A DNA stretch of 64,000 bases from Tetragonia tetragonoides (GCA_038025085.1 CM076140.1:4823501-4887500); one strand, 5' to 3'. Shown: positions 48,691 to 60,781, counted from the first letter of the stretch. The notes: generated by a model not told the origin, from the sequence alone. A program made the numbers and translations.

Positions 48691-49322
48691 TTGTTTGTTA
48701 GTTCAATTTTGGTGGATAAAGGTCTCTTGCAAGGGAGCATATGGACGTGGTGTTGACATTAATTCTCTGTTTGTTCAAGGTGAGCAAGGTGAGGGTCGTG
48801 GTGCTAGTTGTGAATGTGATGGTTGAAGAGAGAGAATGGGAGGAAAACAAATGGAAGGAGATAGGGACGAACCGATGGTTTGTTTGAGGAGAGAGAGTGG
48901 AAGTGTAATGGGTTGCCAATTTCCATCTCTTGTCTGTAACGAAAATCTTAACAGAATCCTAAAAGGCCAAATAAAAAAAGTTAGACCAAACTATCCAAGA
49001 ATTTGGTCCTCAAATGTAGTGTTAACTCTAATTCTGCACTAGTAATGGTCACCAATTACAACTCTAGAATACTATGAATAAATAAAATCAGAAATAAACT
49101 CTACCCCTCCAATGATCCAAGGCAAGACCAAAAATTGCTTGCCTTAACCATGGGGCTTACATCAATATTACATTTAAAAAAAAAATATTATATCCCCTAA
49201 ACACCAATTAGAGCCCTGCAATTGCCAAAAACTTCATTGCAGATTGCTCTATCTATCCCTATACTACCTTACCCACAAAATAAAGAAAAAAATTTACATA
49301 AGAAAACATAATAATGAAACTT

Positions 49323-50450
49323 TTAACTAGATAAAATAGCATCCCAATCGATCTCATGAGACGGGTACTTTTCCAACAAGAAGTTCTCAGCACCCAAATC
49401 TTCACCATCACCAAACGTAAGATCCGACAACGGTGAGGACCCACCCGAACCTGAACCCGAATCGCATTCAGATCCGCAGCTCTCTGCCTTGACCTCAACG
49501 GGTTCGGGCTGTGGAGCTGCGGGTTTGGAGCCACCCTTTTTCGACTTTCCAGATCTCCCCTGAGAACCACTCTTCTGGGATTTAGCCAAGTTTTCACAAA
49601 TAGCTTCAAGCTTGGCATCCACTGAAGAATGAAGGGGCTTGTACTCGCCGAATTCACCACCGATGTGGGACCCTTCGTGTCTAAGGTTTGGGAAGTTCAA
49701 CCTTGCAAAATCACCTCTTAGCTTATAAGCTGCTTTATCATAAGCTAAAGCTGCTTCTTCAGCTGTATCAAAGGTACCTAGCCAAAGACGGGTACGGTTC
49801 TTGGGTAAACGGATCTCAGCAACCCATTTTCCCCAGTGGCGTTGACGGACCCCACGGTATAGCTTTGTGGGCTTTGGTGGGGATCCGGATACTTGCTTCA
49901 TGGGGATGGGTTTTGGAGAGAGGAAGCTGTTGTAGGTTGGTAGAGGAGGTAGGTAATGGGCCTGGGTTTGGGGTTGTACCTGGGCCTGTTGTTGTTGGGT
50001 TGGGTAGTTGAACTGGGATTGGATTTGGTGGATCTGAGTTGGGTTGAGGTGGGTGAGCCCGATGGATGAGCTCAAGCCCGGATGGGTCAGACCAAAGAAG
50101 GGGGTCTGCTCCTGGGGGAAAGTCAAGGACCCTTGGGAAAAGAAATGGGTCATTGAAGTGGAGCAACCATCCGGGTTTGGGTAAAGGGTTTGCTCAGTGG
50201 ATGAGCAGAGGTACTCATTGGAGAGAGAAAATGAGGTAGAAGGTGGGGGTAACCCTAACCCATATGAAGATGAGTAGAAAGGGGTTTCATTGTTTGACAA
50301 TGAAGTTGTTGTTGTGGGGGAGTTTTGTGTGATAATAGAAGGAGAAGCTGCTTTCATGAAAGGTGAAAGAGCTTCCATAAGTTCATTATTCCCAAATGGG
50401 TCTGAGTTATGAACTGTTCTACTACTACACATATCCATTGTTGCTGCCAT
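49323..50450 (-). CDS. RAP2-4: AP2/ERF transcription factor, RAP2.4-like (DREB A-6 type)
   Basis: This nuclear DNA-binding protein belongs to the RAP2.4 group, which in Arabidopsis acts in light, ethylene, drought and redox responses; that role is family knowledge. The 375-aa product is encoded by one exon. The AP2 domain lies near residues 197-254, with [17 protein letters not shown], the WLGTF strand and the helix [14 protein letters not shown]. It is followed by the group's conserved [14 protein letters not shown] block. The N-terminus MAATMDM with [10 protein letters not shown], the [17 protein letters not shown] motif (129-145) and the acidic C-terminus [17 protein letters not shown] are all RAP2.4 features. 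A glutamine run is at about 152-155 and a serine/glycine run at 331-339. An in-frame upstream Met at 50534 would add 28 lysine-rich residues unlike the family, so 50450 is preferred. Confidence 0.95.
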   Translation of the reverse strand: MAATMDMCSSRTVHNSDPFGNNELMEALSPFMKAASPSIITQNSPTTTTSLSNNETPFYSSSYGLGLPPPSTSFSLSNEYLCSSTEQTLYPNPDGCSTSMTHFFSQGSLTFPQEQTPFFGLTHPGLSSSIGLTHLNPTQIHQIQSQFNYPTQQQQAQVQPQTQAHYLPPLPTYNSFLSPKPIPMKQVSGSPPKPTKLYRGVRQRHWGKWVAEIRLPKNRTRLWLGTFDTAEEAALAYDKAAYKLRGDFARLNFPNLRHEGSHIGGEFGEYKPLHSSVDAKLEAICENLAKSQKSGSQGRSGKSKKGGSKPAAPQPEPVEVKAESCGSECDSGSGSGGSSPLSDLTFGDGEDLGAENFLLEKYPSHEIDWDAILSS

Positions 50451-50551
50451 TATAATAAATTGAAGATTTAGTACAAATTTTTTTGATTTTTTTTTTTTAA
50501 ATTTTTTGTTGAAACCAAACCTGTTACTTATCAAAATTCAAGAACAGGTTT

Positions 50552-50946
50552 CTGAAATAGAAATATGGTGACTATTTATAAATTTCTACAATAAAAACAG
50601 GCGAGAAAGAGAGGTTTAAAAATAGAACTCTCTTAAACTCTTGTTGCCTTAGAAACAAATAAAAGATCCAACCTTGAGGGAACAAAAATTCACCCTCTCA
50701 GTTAAAAAAAGCAAAGAAAAAAAAAAGATTCAGATGTTCGAATGAGAAACAAAAAGGGATCTCGATTCTGAAAACACCTATCCTTCGTTTTAAGGAAGTT
50801 CGATTTTGGACTATAAAAAATTTTGCTCAAAATCAAAGATTAGCAACAAAGCATATCATATCATAAAAGCAAAGCCAAGCTAAAGCCAAAGATCAAAACT
50901 TTTTTTGATTCCAAAGAAAGACAGATGATTAACAGAAAGGGGATAC
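50552..50946 (-). other. Possible 5'-untranslated intron of the ERF gene
   Basis: On the minus strand a donor-like TTCTG/GTATCC ends at 50947/50946 and an acceptor-like TTCTATTTCAG ends at 50552. The stretch between is T-rich. Upstream of it is a CT-rich leader-like segment and a TATA box near 51146. This model competes with a nearer promoter at 50573. Confidence 0.4.
50573..50580 (-). promoter_or_regulatory. Proximal TATA-like box of the ERF gene
   Basis: TATAAATA on the minus strand, about 125 bp before the ATG. If used, the leader is short and unspliced. It lies inside the proposed leader intron, so the two models exclude each other in one transcript. Confidence 0.4.
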
Positions 50947-51145
50947 CAGAAGCGGGGATTATCAGAGAAAGGGGGAAGAGAGAGAAAATCGCAAACCACA
51001 AGCAGATGAAGATGAAGAATCAATTTCACGGTTGAAGGCTCAATCAATTTTTTGTGAAAACGGGTGAAGAAAATGGGAAAATCTCTCGTCCTCACTTTTT
51101 TTGTGTGTGTTTGAGGGTTGGCTTTACTAGTATGGTGAGAGGCTG

Positions 51146-51153
51146 ATTATATA
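51146..51153 (-). promoter_or_regulatory. Distal TATA box of the ERF gene
   Basis: The minus strand reads GCTATATAATCAGCC about 700 bp before the ATG. It is followed by a pyrimidine-rich leader-like region (CTTCACCCG..CTCTCTCTTCC). Confidence 0.45.
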
Positions 51154-51335
51154 GCAGCCAAACGCCCCCTAATTACTCCACTTAATTCGTAATTATTAAT
51201 TTCTATTAAGGGTAAGTTTGTCTTTTGAGGTTTAATCAGGCACGATTTTCTTCAACCCTCTTAACTTCAGTAAATGGGGTCTGATGGCTGACGTAAGGCG
51301 GAGGTAATCAATGGGTTTGTCCAATGGTGGTTGCC

Positions 51336-51381
51336 CACGTGTATTCTCCACCAACAGCTGCCCGTTTTATTCTGCCACGTG
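51336..51381. promoter_or_regulatory. Two G-box/ABRE motifs upstream of the ERF gene
   Basis: CACGTG at 51336-51341 and again at 51376-51381, the second as GCCACGTGTC, a classic abscisic-acid response element context. They lie about 190-235 bp upstream of the distal TATA box. Paired elements suggest stress or light control, by inference. Confidence 0.55.
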
Positions 51382-51940
51382 TCGGATGACCTTTGGGTTT
51401 TTCAGAATTAGTCCAATTTTCAGTTTTTAGTCTAGAGGTTGCTTATTTACGGCTGTTGACCACATCTAACGTTCACACTTCACTCGCCCACTGTTTGCAT
51501 AATACTTATAATGCACTTCAAAAAAATGAGAAAAATACTCACAGTGCCTTTTTCCTTTTTTTCTACTTTTAAAATTTTTAATTTAGTAAAAACTAAAAAT
51601 CAAAACAAAGAGAGAAATTGAGCACTATGCATGAATCTCTGTCTTTCAGTAGAGCTTTTCAGAAGTAATTCTACACTTTTCTTTTCATTATCAAATCTCA
51701 ACAATTGAGATTGAGATTACAAAGAAAACAAAAAGGAAAGAAAAAATACAAAGAAAACAAAAGGGAAAGAAAAAAGGTTCATCAGAACTAATTTGTCTTT
51801 CCCTCATTTTCATTATTTTATCAATAATTTTTTATGCATAAATCAGCTTTCTATATGCTTGTGAGGAACAACTCCTATATAGTATATATCATGAGAAATT
51901 TTGTAAATTATTCATTATGTTCCACAAATTTCAACCTCTT

Positions 51941-52149
51941 AGGATTTGTTCTTTAGAGAAGTTGACGTGTCAATTCAGTGATTTCCAATTCAACTAAGTG
52001 ATGTTCAGTTCAGTTTAGTGGGTTGAGTTCAGAAACATATTTTTTTGCCTTACATATCAAGTTGTGTTCAATTTAGTTTAGTGATGTTGAGATCAGTGGT
52101 ATTGAATTCAGTTCAGTTAAGATAAGTTCAGTCCTAATAAACACATTCT
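51941..52149 (+). mobile_element. GTTCAG-rich MITE, shorter copy
   Basis: The ends AGGATTTGTTCTTTAGAG and AATAAACACATTCT are diverged versions of those at 23741-24208. The interior shares TTCAGAAACATA, CACATATCAAGTTGTGTT-like and TTCAGTTCAGTT blocks. A clear TWA flank could not be confirmed. Confidence 0.65.
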
Positions 52150-53298
52150 CAGTACCCAAAATGAAAAACTAATAACCATTCCATAATCCAAACAGTAAAA
52201 AGATTTCAAAGTAAGGCCTATGAGGGGAAAACACAGGAGTACACCGGATAAAAGATAAAATAAGAAAATTATTTTTACGAGTTTATCGTTAGTTGGCAAG
52301 TTAGTGCAACCAACAACTTAATGAAATATATATAAAAACAAATTTGGTGCCGTAGATGAAAAGATAATGATAACTAAAGGGTGTTTTTGGAGCAGAATGA
52401 TAAGGCTCATCACTTGAAACCAATAAACGATTACTATTCAATTTATTAATTCTCTTGGGCTTAATTAAATTAAGCCCTATGAGTCTACGACGTCCTTAAT
52501 TCCCAACATAATGCTTAAAAGAGTGTTATGGATGAGGTTTTGATCATATTCTAATAATTAACACCGCAAGTTTAATAACATTTGTAGTAATCATGCGAAA
52601 GAGACATCCATCCACAAAAAGAAGCCTCTGGAGAGAGAGAGAGAGAGAGTGGAAAGACGAGAACGATCGATTAAGATGAAAACCGTGTTGGACAGATTGT
52701 AAAGTGGCCCGTTTGAAGCTACACTTTCTTGACTTCAATCGTTGCAATTAATTGGGCAGCGTGAGTTTTGTGTTGATGATTAGATTGAGACGTAAAGATA
52801 TGAGAAGCAACAACCACCGTTCGATTTTAGCAAGTCACTACAAACACCACTAGCTACAGATTATTAGATCATGAACTAATCTAGAGTGGATATGAGGTTA
52901 CCACCACGCAAAAGTTTTACCAAAATTTGGGTTCTTGTATAATTTAACTCTATTCCGTGACTTTCCGTCCATAACTCATGGTCCATATGCAAGACTTTTG
53001 TGATTGCATTGTTGATAATGTGAATTTTGCTTCTCAAGTATGTATATTTGCTCTACATATTTTGTGCTTGAAAATCTTCCTCCGTCCATTTTCGTATATA
53101 CGAATGTATTTTGAATTGAATTGATCGAATAAACTCTAAAAAACGCACCCTATGCTAATTTGGAATCTAATGAAGTGTTGTTATTGCTTAGCTTAGACTC
53201 TTTGTTAATTACAGCTTTTGTTTTACGTTGTGAATCGTTAATTGAGGATCCTAAATAATAAAGAATATAACATAGTTGGATCTTCAATCATCCGTTTA

Positions 53299-53455
53299 AA
53301 TTTTTGGTTGAGTTGGTTCCAATACATGATATCAGATCAAGGAGAGACCAAGAGGTCTTGAGTTCGAATCCTGACAACCCTCGTTCCCTTCATGGAATAT
53401 TTCAGCACTATAACCAAAAGTGAGGTAGTTTAACTTGCTAAACAGACCCTGTATC
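53299..53455 (+). mobile_element. tRNA-derived SINE, second family
   Basis: Box A TGGTTGAGTTG (53305-53315) and a good box B AGTTCGAATCC (53361-53371) are 45 bp apart. The downstream part does not match the Au-like copies. No target duplication was seen. The spacing fits a SINE head; the surrounding sequence does not fold as a full tRNA by eye. Confidence 0.6.
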
Positions 53456-54499
53456 TATATTTTTTTCATAATATTAATTTTGTTAAAACAAGCCAACTAT
53501 GCAAGGAATAAAATGAATAATATACGAGATTATCATATTGTGAATTAAGAGTAAATATTTCCTTCAAATAAAATCAAAAGTCAATGGATATGATGTCTCA
53601 TTGTGTCAGAAATTGATTTAACTAGATCTATTTTCCTTAAATAATTATGCTTTCGTCAAAATTTGAATTGAATAGAGATATTTGAGATTTACGTACATGG
53701 ATCATATGCAAACCCTCAATCATACAACCAATGGACTATTTATCGCGTACAATAATTAATGAAATTTAATTCTTATGGTCAACCTGACTACCTGAGGGCT
53801 GAAGCAACTCTTGAAAATCGTCAACAGCCAGTGAACAATTTAAAGGAACTGAAATGAAATTAAGATATTTAATCAAAATAAAGGTGGGGACATATATTTT
53901 AAAATTAAATAAAATAGCCTTACCATGGTTAAGTAGCTCAACCAAAAACAGTGTTAAGTAACTCCATTGAAGACTTTGGAAAACTTTGATTTTCAGTTTG
54001 TTTTTTTTTTTTTTGAATTTTTTTATTATTTTATGCGGGAAAACTTGGTTTGATAAACGCAGGGATTACGGCGCAAAACGGGAGTTAAGAGAAGAACATG
54101 TCACGTGGTTCACCACGTGTCTCTCCTCTTGCTTTGCGGCGCCACTTTGCTAAGCATGCTTTTATGCCCGCGCGATTTCTTGCGTGAAAACCACGTTCTG
54201 TTCGTGATGACTTCATTCGTGACACACATACAAAGCGAGTGGCTTCCACGCTCCTTGGCCTCGTGTTTGATAGTGTCAGATTTTTTGCTTAGGATCCTCA
54301 TTAACGGCTATTTAATGGAGATAATAATGATGTTTATGAAAATGGGGGCTCAAATTAGATATCCAGCTAGGCTTTGTTTGGTTGACCATAATAGGGAAGG
54401 GAGATCTCGTTAGCCAAGATTTTGTTGAATGATATTTGGAGCATGTTTTGCGCGGGAATTCATTCCTAATCATCCACTTGCCCACTAGCTGGATGAATT

Positions 54500-54682
54500 T
54501 TTTTGGTTTGACTACAGATTCATCCAAGCCCTTCGGGCCAAAAGTAATCATGTTCGCACCGGGTTGGCCTATAAAGGGGTAAAATGCTCCTACTAAGGAG
54601 TTTTTCCATTCACAAGATTCAAACCCTCGACCTTGCTTAAGGGATGAGAGTGTCAAACCACTCACACCAACCACTTATTGGT
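54500..54682 (-). mobile_element. SINE, 183 bp, Au-like
   Basis: A 17-bp duplication CACTAGCT[G/A]GATGAATT flanks the body (54483-54499, 54683-54699; one mismatch). On the minus strand box A is TGGTGTGAGTGG and box B GGTTTGAATCT. It belongs to the same family and has the same length as 26532-26714. Confidence 0.9.
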
Positions 54683-55117
54683 CACTAGCTAGATGAATTA
54701 ACGTAAAATGTCAGCTTAGTTGCTTAAATGAAACATCATTAAGTTGATATGCATGCATTAGGCAATTAGCTTCACCATTGACGATATATATTCTGATCGA
54801 CAAGCTGGTTTTACTTCAATAATACTCCTTTGTTCATCTATAATAAGGACATAAATTTGTGAATGATCATGAATTTACCAAGATCATAAATAAAATTGTT
54901 ATACTTTATCTATCTATTTTCCATCATACCACCCAAATTCGATGCATGTATTAGTAATAAATGTACAACTAAGGTGGTCAACATACGTTGAATCAAAAGT
55001 TAAACTTGAACCAAAGTGTGAATGTAATAAATTAGAGTATGACATCATTTACATGTGGCATATGATAATAATGTAGAAGCTTATGTGGATGCACACGTGT
55101 CATTATAGCAACTGTCC

Positions 55118-55148
<31 letters not shown>

Positions 55149-55294
55149 AGTCTTGTGTGAGACTAACTTACAGAAAAATGGGGTCACTTTTTAGCAATAT
55201 AATGATCACTTATTATGAGCAGTGATCCTTATTATACTAAAAAGTGACCCTCGTCTTACCAAAAATTATAAAAAGACTGTTTTAAACAAGTTTT

Positions 55295-55356
<62 letters not shown>

Positions 55357-55502
55357 AGTCTTGTGTGAGACTAACTTACAGAAAAATGGGGTCACTTTTT
55401 AGCAATATAATGATCACTTATTATGAGCAGTGATCCTTATTATACTAAAAAGTGACCCTCGTCTTACCAAAAATTATAAAAAGACTGTTTTAAACAAGTT
55501 TT

Positions 55503-55561
<59 letters not shown>
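55118..55561. repeat. (TA)n tracts with an exactly duplicated 155-bp fold-back
   Basis: Segments 55143-55297 and 55351-55505 appear identical and are separated and bordered by long (TA)n. Each begins TTATAAAGTCTTGTGTGAGAC and has a hairpin with arms GTCACTTTTTAG...ATGATCACT and AGTGATC...CTAAAAAGTGAC (55183-55248 in the first). The outer ends are like those of the intron-6 MITEs. A fold-back MITE in a TA tract that was later duplicated fits best. Confidence 0.85.
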
Positions 55562-55563
<2 letters not shown>

Positions 55564-56329
55564 TCCCTCATTCTAAAAGGACGTGGTGAGAAGGTTTGAA
55601 GCCGTTAAATTAGAGCAATTTCTCCAAGTGTCTCAAGAGAAGTAGTCCATCTATTGTACATCAGGTGTTGTATTAAACGCGTTATATTTTTATCGCTTTG
55701 CGTAATATTTTTTTCAAAATCTATATAATTAGATTAAAACGTAATGATTAAAACAGAGTTCGCTACATCAGTCAATATATTGTCGAATGATGTGTCATTT
55801 TACTTATGGCGGGGTATTTGATTCATGGCCAGTAAAAAAAAAAAAAAAGAAAAAAAGAGAGAAAGTAGCAACACAATCGGACGTTACAAAAACATAATGG
55901 AGTTTAATGACTTATTCATCCCTTTTCCTTCATTCTTACAAGTTGTTAGACGTTACAAATCCAAGAAATTGAGTATTCTCACATATTGACGAGCCCAAAA
56001 AAAGAAGAAGATAATTCTTCTCTCATGAATAGATGATGGAACCACACACCATTAATTCTTCTCCTACCTTTTCCATATGTTCAACGTTCGTAACTGGATC
56101 TCATCGCCGTCGTCGGTCATTTTTTCGGAATCATGTACAACCAATTCCCATTTTGGTAATGTTCATCGTATATTCTCTTTGCGATTGCTAATAGGCATTC
56201 AGTATCTACAGTTCTACACCTGCTCTATTTACAAGATAACCCTATTCAACCTCATTAAGTTTCGTACCGTATATTGTTTTACATTGTTTTCTCTGAATAG
56301 TTATACTATTTATTTTAATTTTCACGTAA

Positions 56330-56955
56330 AAAGTTAAGCTGAAAAAAAAATAGAAAAAATATTATTAAATAAAATAAAATAGAAATTGCTCCTAAAATAT
56401 TGGAAAAAATTACGAGACCTCACTATAATAGTAGAGAGGGCGTGGTAGTAGGTTTGGTGGTACGGGTTGGTGGGAGCCATGCTCGGTACCCAAAAATCGA
56501 GGAGTAGGCATGCCCAATGCATAACTTTCATTATGCTAGGCGCTTTATGTCGCGTCGCTTGCCTTCCTTCGCACATAAGCCCTCTCTTAAGCAACTACCC
56601 ACTAAATAGTCTTATAAGGTTTAGTAGGTCTAATAACAAGAGTAGACATGCCCAATGCAAAACTTTCATACATGGGTTTGAGAGTTTGGAAAATTATTTT
56701 TCAAAGGTTCCACCTCAAACTTTTCAAGTATATTGTTATGGAAAAACAATTATTTTGTTTTCACAAATTGTAGCAATTAAATTAAATTTTTAATTAAAAA
56801 GTACGTTGAAAAATAGAAAATAAAAAAAAAAATAGAAATAATTCAAAAAAATTGGAAAAAACTATGAGACCTCACTATAATAGTAGAGAGGGCTTGGAGG
56901 TAGGTTTAGTGGCACGGGGTGGTGGGAAGCCATGCTCGGTTCCCAAAATCCAATG
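56330..56955 (+). repeat. Duplicated block next to the tandem array
   Basis: A segment with AGACCTCACTATAATAGTAG, AGAGGGC[G/T]TGG and GGTGGGA[A]GCCATGCTCGGT occurs near 56414-56490 and 56866-56945, about 450 bp apart. ACATGCCCAATGCA-like text recurs at about 56508 and 56647. Confidence 0.7.
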
Positions 56956-56964
56956 ATTAGCCTC

Positions 56965-59900
56965 CGATGTCCAGTAAGAGGCCATTCAAGCCTACCAAGG
57001 ACCCGATAACCTTCACCGGAGGCCTCCCATATCCCGTAGGGGTGTCCCGTGAGATGTGGTGCGAAAATATCTACATTCGTTCTGAGGCCTCCCAGAAGGT
57101 CAAAAAACGTGAATTACAGCCTTCGTTTTTGGCTTCCCGAATCTCGAGTGTCGTTTTTCCCCAATCTTTTTGGCGGGGTCTACCATGACCATAGAAGACC
57201 CTCGGTGCCCTCTAAGGGTAATCCGGATCTCCGAACTTCGATATCACCCATGCCTTTGGTGTTCTGAGTCTTACACCAGTGTCTCGTAAAACGCCATTCC
57301 AAGCATATCAGGGACCGAATAAGCGACCCTAAGGGCCTCACATGTCCCATACGGGAGTGATGCACAAGTATTTGTGCATGTTTTTAGGGTACATTTGCAT
57401 TGGTTTTACGTAATTTTTAAGATGTTACTTGCATTTAGTGTAGTGATTCTACCCCATATTTTCTAGATTATGTTTTTCTTTGCTTGGTGTGTCTTTGCAT
57501 GTTTTTATAGGTATTTTGGGCTTTCTAGAGGAGTAATGGTGGGAGCGAGAAGAACCAAGGATGAAGTTTCAACAGTGCTTCAGTATTTTGGCCATAACCT
57601 CATCATATGAACTCCAAATCAAGTGATTCAAAGTGTTGTAGAAAGCTAACAAACAGAGCTACAACTTTCGTGTTTTACGTTTTTGCCAACTCCAAGTGCA
57701 AGACTGCTTAAAATGCATCAGAAGGCAGAAACAGTCAAACCATGAGAAAAACGGGGGAAGAAAAAACCCCGTTTCACCTCAGCAAGCTTTCCAACGCTTG
57801 CTGTAGGTGAAAAACGGCCTGGCTGGGTGAAAAACGGCCCCTTTTTTGCCCAGTTTGGTGCCTCCTTGCGCACGCGATCCTTGGGATATAAATACCCCCT
57901 TTTGTACGGGATCCCATTATCTCATCTCATCCTTAGCTTAATTTTTCTAGGGTTTTTACTAGTGTTCCTCAAATAGTGAGATTAGGATAATTTAGTGAGT
58001 GTTAAACATTTATAATTAGTGAAAATCTTCTCTTTAATCTTGTATATTGGTTGTAAGTTTTCTTTCTCTTCTCTCTTTCTATAAATACTTTGCAAGTTAT
58101 AATCTTTGTTGTTGAATGTTTATGGGTATTGTTATTATGAAGTTTATTTTGCTTAATCCTATGATTAGTGAGTAGTTTATTTTGTTCTAGGATTTGGGTA
58201 GCCCTAATCTTTGCTATTGATTGTTAGTTAGTCCCTTCCCCAAGTTTAACATTAAATTTCTATCAATGTTAAGCATGTGCTCACCAAGTGTTTGATAAAT
58301 TGCTTGATCCACTTTTTATCTTATTTATGCCTATTGTTAAGCATGGAAATGTGTTTGATGATAGTAGTTGCTTGACTATTGATGCTTGAGAGTTAATACC
58401 ACGAATGTGGATTATTTCTTTTGTGACTATATAATTAGCTTAATTTAATATAACTCATGCCTAATTAGGACCCTAGAAATAGGACTCTTGGTTTGTGTTT
58501 GGGTAAATCACATCCCTTCGAAAGAAGGTGTTTGTGATGCCTTTGCTAATTGTCAAGTGGTTTATTATTTAAGTTTGGGGGTTATTTGGGACTAATTGAC
58601 TTTCAAGGTGCATGATTAATGGTGATTCCTATCCCAGAATTTGCCTTTATTATCGTTTCACATCTCTATTTGCTTTCATCAATTAGTTTACTTAGGTTAA
58701 CCAATCTACTCAACTACTCTTTAATCGGTTTAGATAGCCTATAATTTAGGGATATTTAGTACTTTATCAACGAGTCTCTGTGGTACGAACTTGATTATTA
58801 CTTCGACATACACCGTGCACTTGCGGTTGTGTCAGGGTGTTCCGTGCGATGTGTTGCAAAATAAACACATTCGTTCCGGGGCCTCCTGGAAGCCCAAAAA
58901 CATGGATTATAGCCTTCGTTTTCGGCCTCCTGGGGCCCGAGTGTAATATTTGCTCAAACTTTTCTGGGGGTGTCTATCATGACCCGAAAGTACCCTCGGT
59001 GCTCTTGGAGGGTCATCCGGCATCGAATTTTATTATCACCCGTGCATTTAGTGTTCCAACTCTTACACCAGTGTGGCGTAAAATGCCCTTCCAAGGCTAT
59101 CAGGGATCACATAAGCGACCCTTAGGGCCTCCCATGTCCCCTAGGGGTGTTCCGTGTGATGTGGTACGAAAATATCCACCTTCGTTTTGGGGGCCTTTCG
59201 GAAGCCCAAAAAAGTGGATAATAGCCTTCGTTTTCGGTTTTCAGGGGCCTGGGTGTCATTTTTGCCAAAACTTCTCCGGGTGGTTTATCATGACCCTAGA
59301 GGATCATCGATACCCTGGGAGGGTCATCCGGATCCCCGATCTCTGATATCACCCACGCATTCGGTGTTCCGGCGTTTATATTGGTGTCCCGTAAAAAGGC
59401 CCTTACAAGTCTATTAGGAACCCAATATCGGATCTCGAAGACCTCTTATGTTCCCTAAAGGTGTCTCGTGCGATGTGGTGCGAAAATATCCACCTTCGTT
59501 TCGGGACCTTCCGTAAGTCCAAAAAACGTGGATTATAGCCTTCATTTTCGGCTTTCGGCTTTCGGGACCCGGGTATCACTTTTTCCCAAACTTTTCCGGA
59601 GGGTCTATCATGACCCCAGAGGACCATCGGTGCCCGAGGAGGGTCATCTGGATCCCCAAACTTCGATATCACCCATGTCTTCGGTGTCCCTTAAAAATGC
59701 CCTTATAAGCCTATCAGGGACCCGATAACTGACCCTGGGGTGCTCTTATTCTCACCAAGGGTGTCCCTTGCGATATGGTGAAAAAATATCTATCTTCGTT
59801 TCGGAGCCTTCCGGAAGTGCAAAAAAAGTGGATTATAGCCTTTGATTTTCGGCTTCCTGGGGCCCGGTTTTCATTTTTGCCAAACTTCTCTGGGGAGTCT

Positions 59901-60010
59901 ATCGTCACCCTAGAGGACATCTGGTGCCTCAGGTCGGTCATTCGGGTCCCCAAACTCCATTTTCACCTCATGGGACATGGGATATGGTTGCCGGAACATG
60001 AGATGTGACG
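56965..60010 (+). repeat. Tandem array, unit about 310 bp, split by a solo LTR
   Basis: A marker GGTGT[C/T]CCGTG[C/A]GATGTGGTGCGAAA recurs at about 57041, 58837, 59147, 59460 and 59760. Each unit then has ATTATAGCCTTCGTTTTCGG, TATCATGACCC and TATCACCCATG-like blocks. Without the LTR the spacing is 300-314 bp throughout. The array is GC-richer than its flanks. The open frames across it, up to 169 codons, change with each unit and are not genes. Confidence 0.85.
57358..58834 (+). mobile_element. Solo LTR, probably Ty3/gypsy
   Basis: 1477 bp starting TGATGCACAAG and ending GTTGTGTCA. The flanks are GGGAG (57353-57357) and GGGTG (58835-58839), a 5-bp duplication with one mismatch. Array units have GGGTG at this point, so the left copy has mutated. 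Inside are a TATA region GGGATATAAATACCCC (about 57885) and, near the end, CTCTGTGGTACGAACTTGA, similar to the end of many plant gypsy LTRs. No internal coding region or second LTR is present. Assignment to gypsy is inferred. Confidence 0.8.
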
Positions 60011-60476
60011 CTCGCTGAGACATGGGCCACTCAGATTTTCTTTCAATAAAATTTTCATGTACTTAGTTCATTTCGATCCATTGTCTATTATGATAATCTT
60101 TAGTCCAAGAACTTTATAGCATAGTATTTATAAGTTTGTTAATAAAAGGCTAATAATCGTTCGCTAAGCACTCGGTCAAATATAAGTCAATGTTTACAGT
60201 ATGACTAATCATAATAAGTAGAACTATATTATAATGCAACAAACAATGTCATTTAGGGGTAGATACATCTAACTTTTATAGAAGCAGCACAAGTTCATGA
60301 ATGACTTGATGAACCGCTCCAAATCCCGCCATAGTGTTGTTTTAGTTTATTTACCAATTAATCACAAATTAGCACCAAAAAAGAATAAGAAAATTATTAC
60401 AACAAATATAGAAGCAAGGCAACTCATTAGAAAATAATAATTTTTTAAAAGAAAAAAATCAAAAATAGTTGAAACA

Positions 60477-60510
60477 TCCCGTGCATCGCACGAGCATGCA
60501 CACTAGTTGA
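60477..60510 (+). mobile_element. Helitron-like 3' end
   Basis: CCCGTGCATCGCACGAG forms a short GC hairpin and is followed by a CTAGT end, the usual layout of plant Helitron 3' ends (hairpin, then CTRR, then T). No 5' end could be defined, so element size is unknown. Confidence 0.4.
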
Positions 60511-60631
60511 CATTAGTTAGTAATTCGTGTATTCACGGTTATTTAAAGGGTATATTGGTCACTTTCACTAATATGTGAGATGTGCATATGTTAAGATGTC
60601 ACTTAGATAAAACAGAGAGATCCTAATTGGA

Positions 60632-60781
60632 TTACACTTGGTGTAGTATACACAAACATGTCGAGTGTCTATCTCTCTCTTCATCCTTTGGCTCATTTGA
60701 ATTTCATGGGGGTAGTATGGGTGTGTGGGAGAGCAGAGAGATAGACATAAAACATGTTTGTGTATAGTACATATTGTGTAA
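60632..60781. mobile_element. Fold-back MITE, 150 bp
   Basis: The arm TTACACTTGGTGTAGTATAC continues ACAAACATGT...GTCTATCTCTCT. It pairs with AGAGAGATAGAC...ACATGTTTGTGTATAGTAC and ends GTGTAA. Flanking bases may extend the arms. The target duplication is unclear. Confidence 0.7.

Larger units (their letters stand above)
43687..49322. other. Intergenic region between ERGIC3 and ERF genes
   Basis: No gene is recognised. The first few hundred bases should include the ERGIC3 3' untranslated region. The rest holds a poly-G micro-insert (45305), another micro-insert (46599), a SINE-like fragment (47578), a short CTCAAC repeat (47946) and a tandem repeat (48460-48690). The last few hundred bases should hold the 3' end of the minus-strand ERF gene. 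Confidence 0.5.
51382..56964. other. Gene-poor interval right of the ERF gene
   Basis: No coding region is recognised. The interval holds a MITE, two SINEs, the TA/fold-back duplication and a duplicated block next to the tandem array, listed separately. A further partial end of the GTTCAG-rich MITE family (CTCTAAAAAACGCACCC) lies near 53134-53150. Confidence 0.5.

Noticed and set aside
50451..50534. Start of the ERF protein at the upstream in-frame ATG
   Set aside because: The added 28 residues are lysine-rich and unlike the family, whose members start at MAA[T/A]MDM as at 50450.
58837..59346. A 169-codon open frame in the tandem array
   Set aside because: It runs across tandem units whose length is not a multiple of three, so each unit is read differently. 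It has no family motif.
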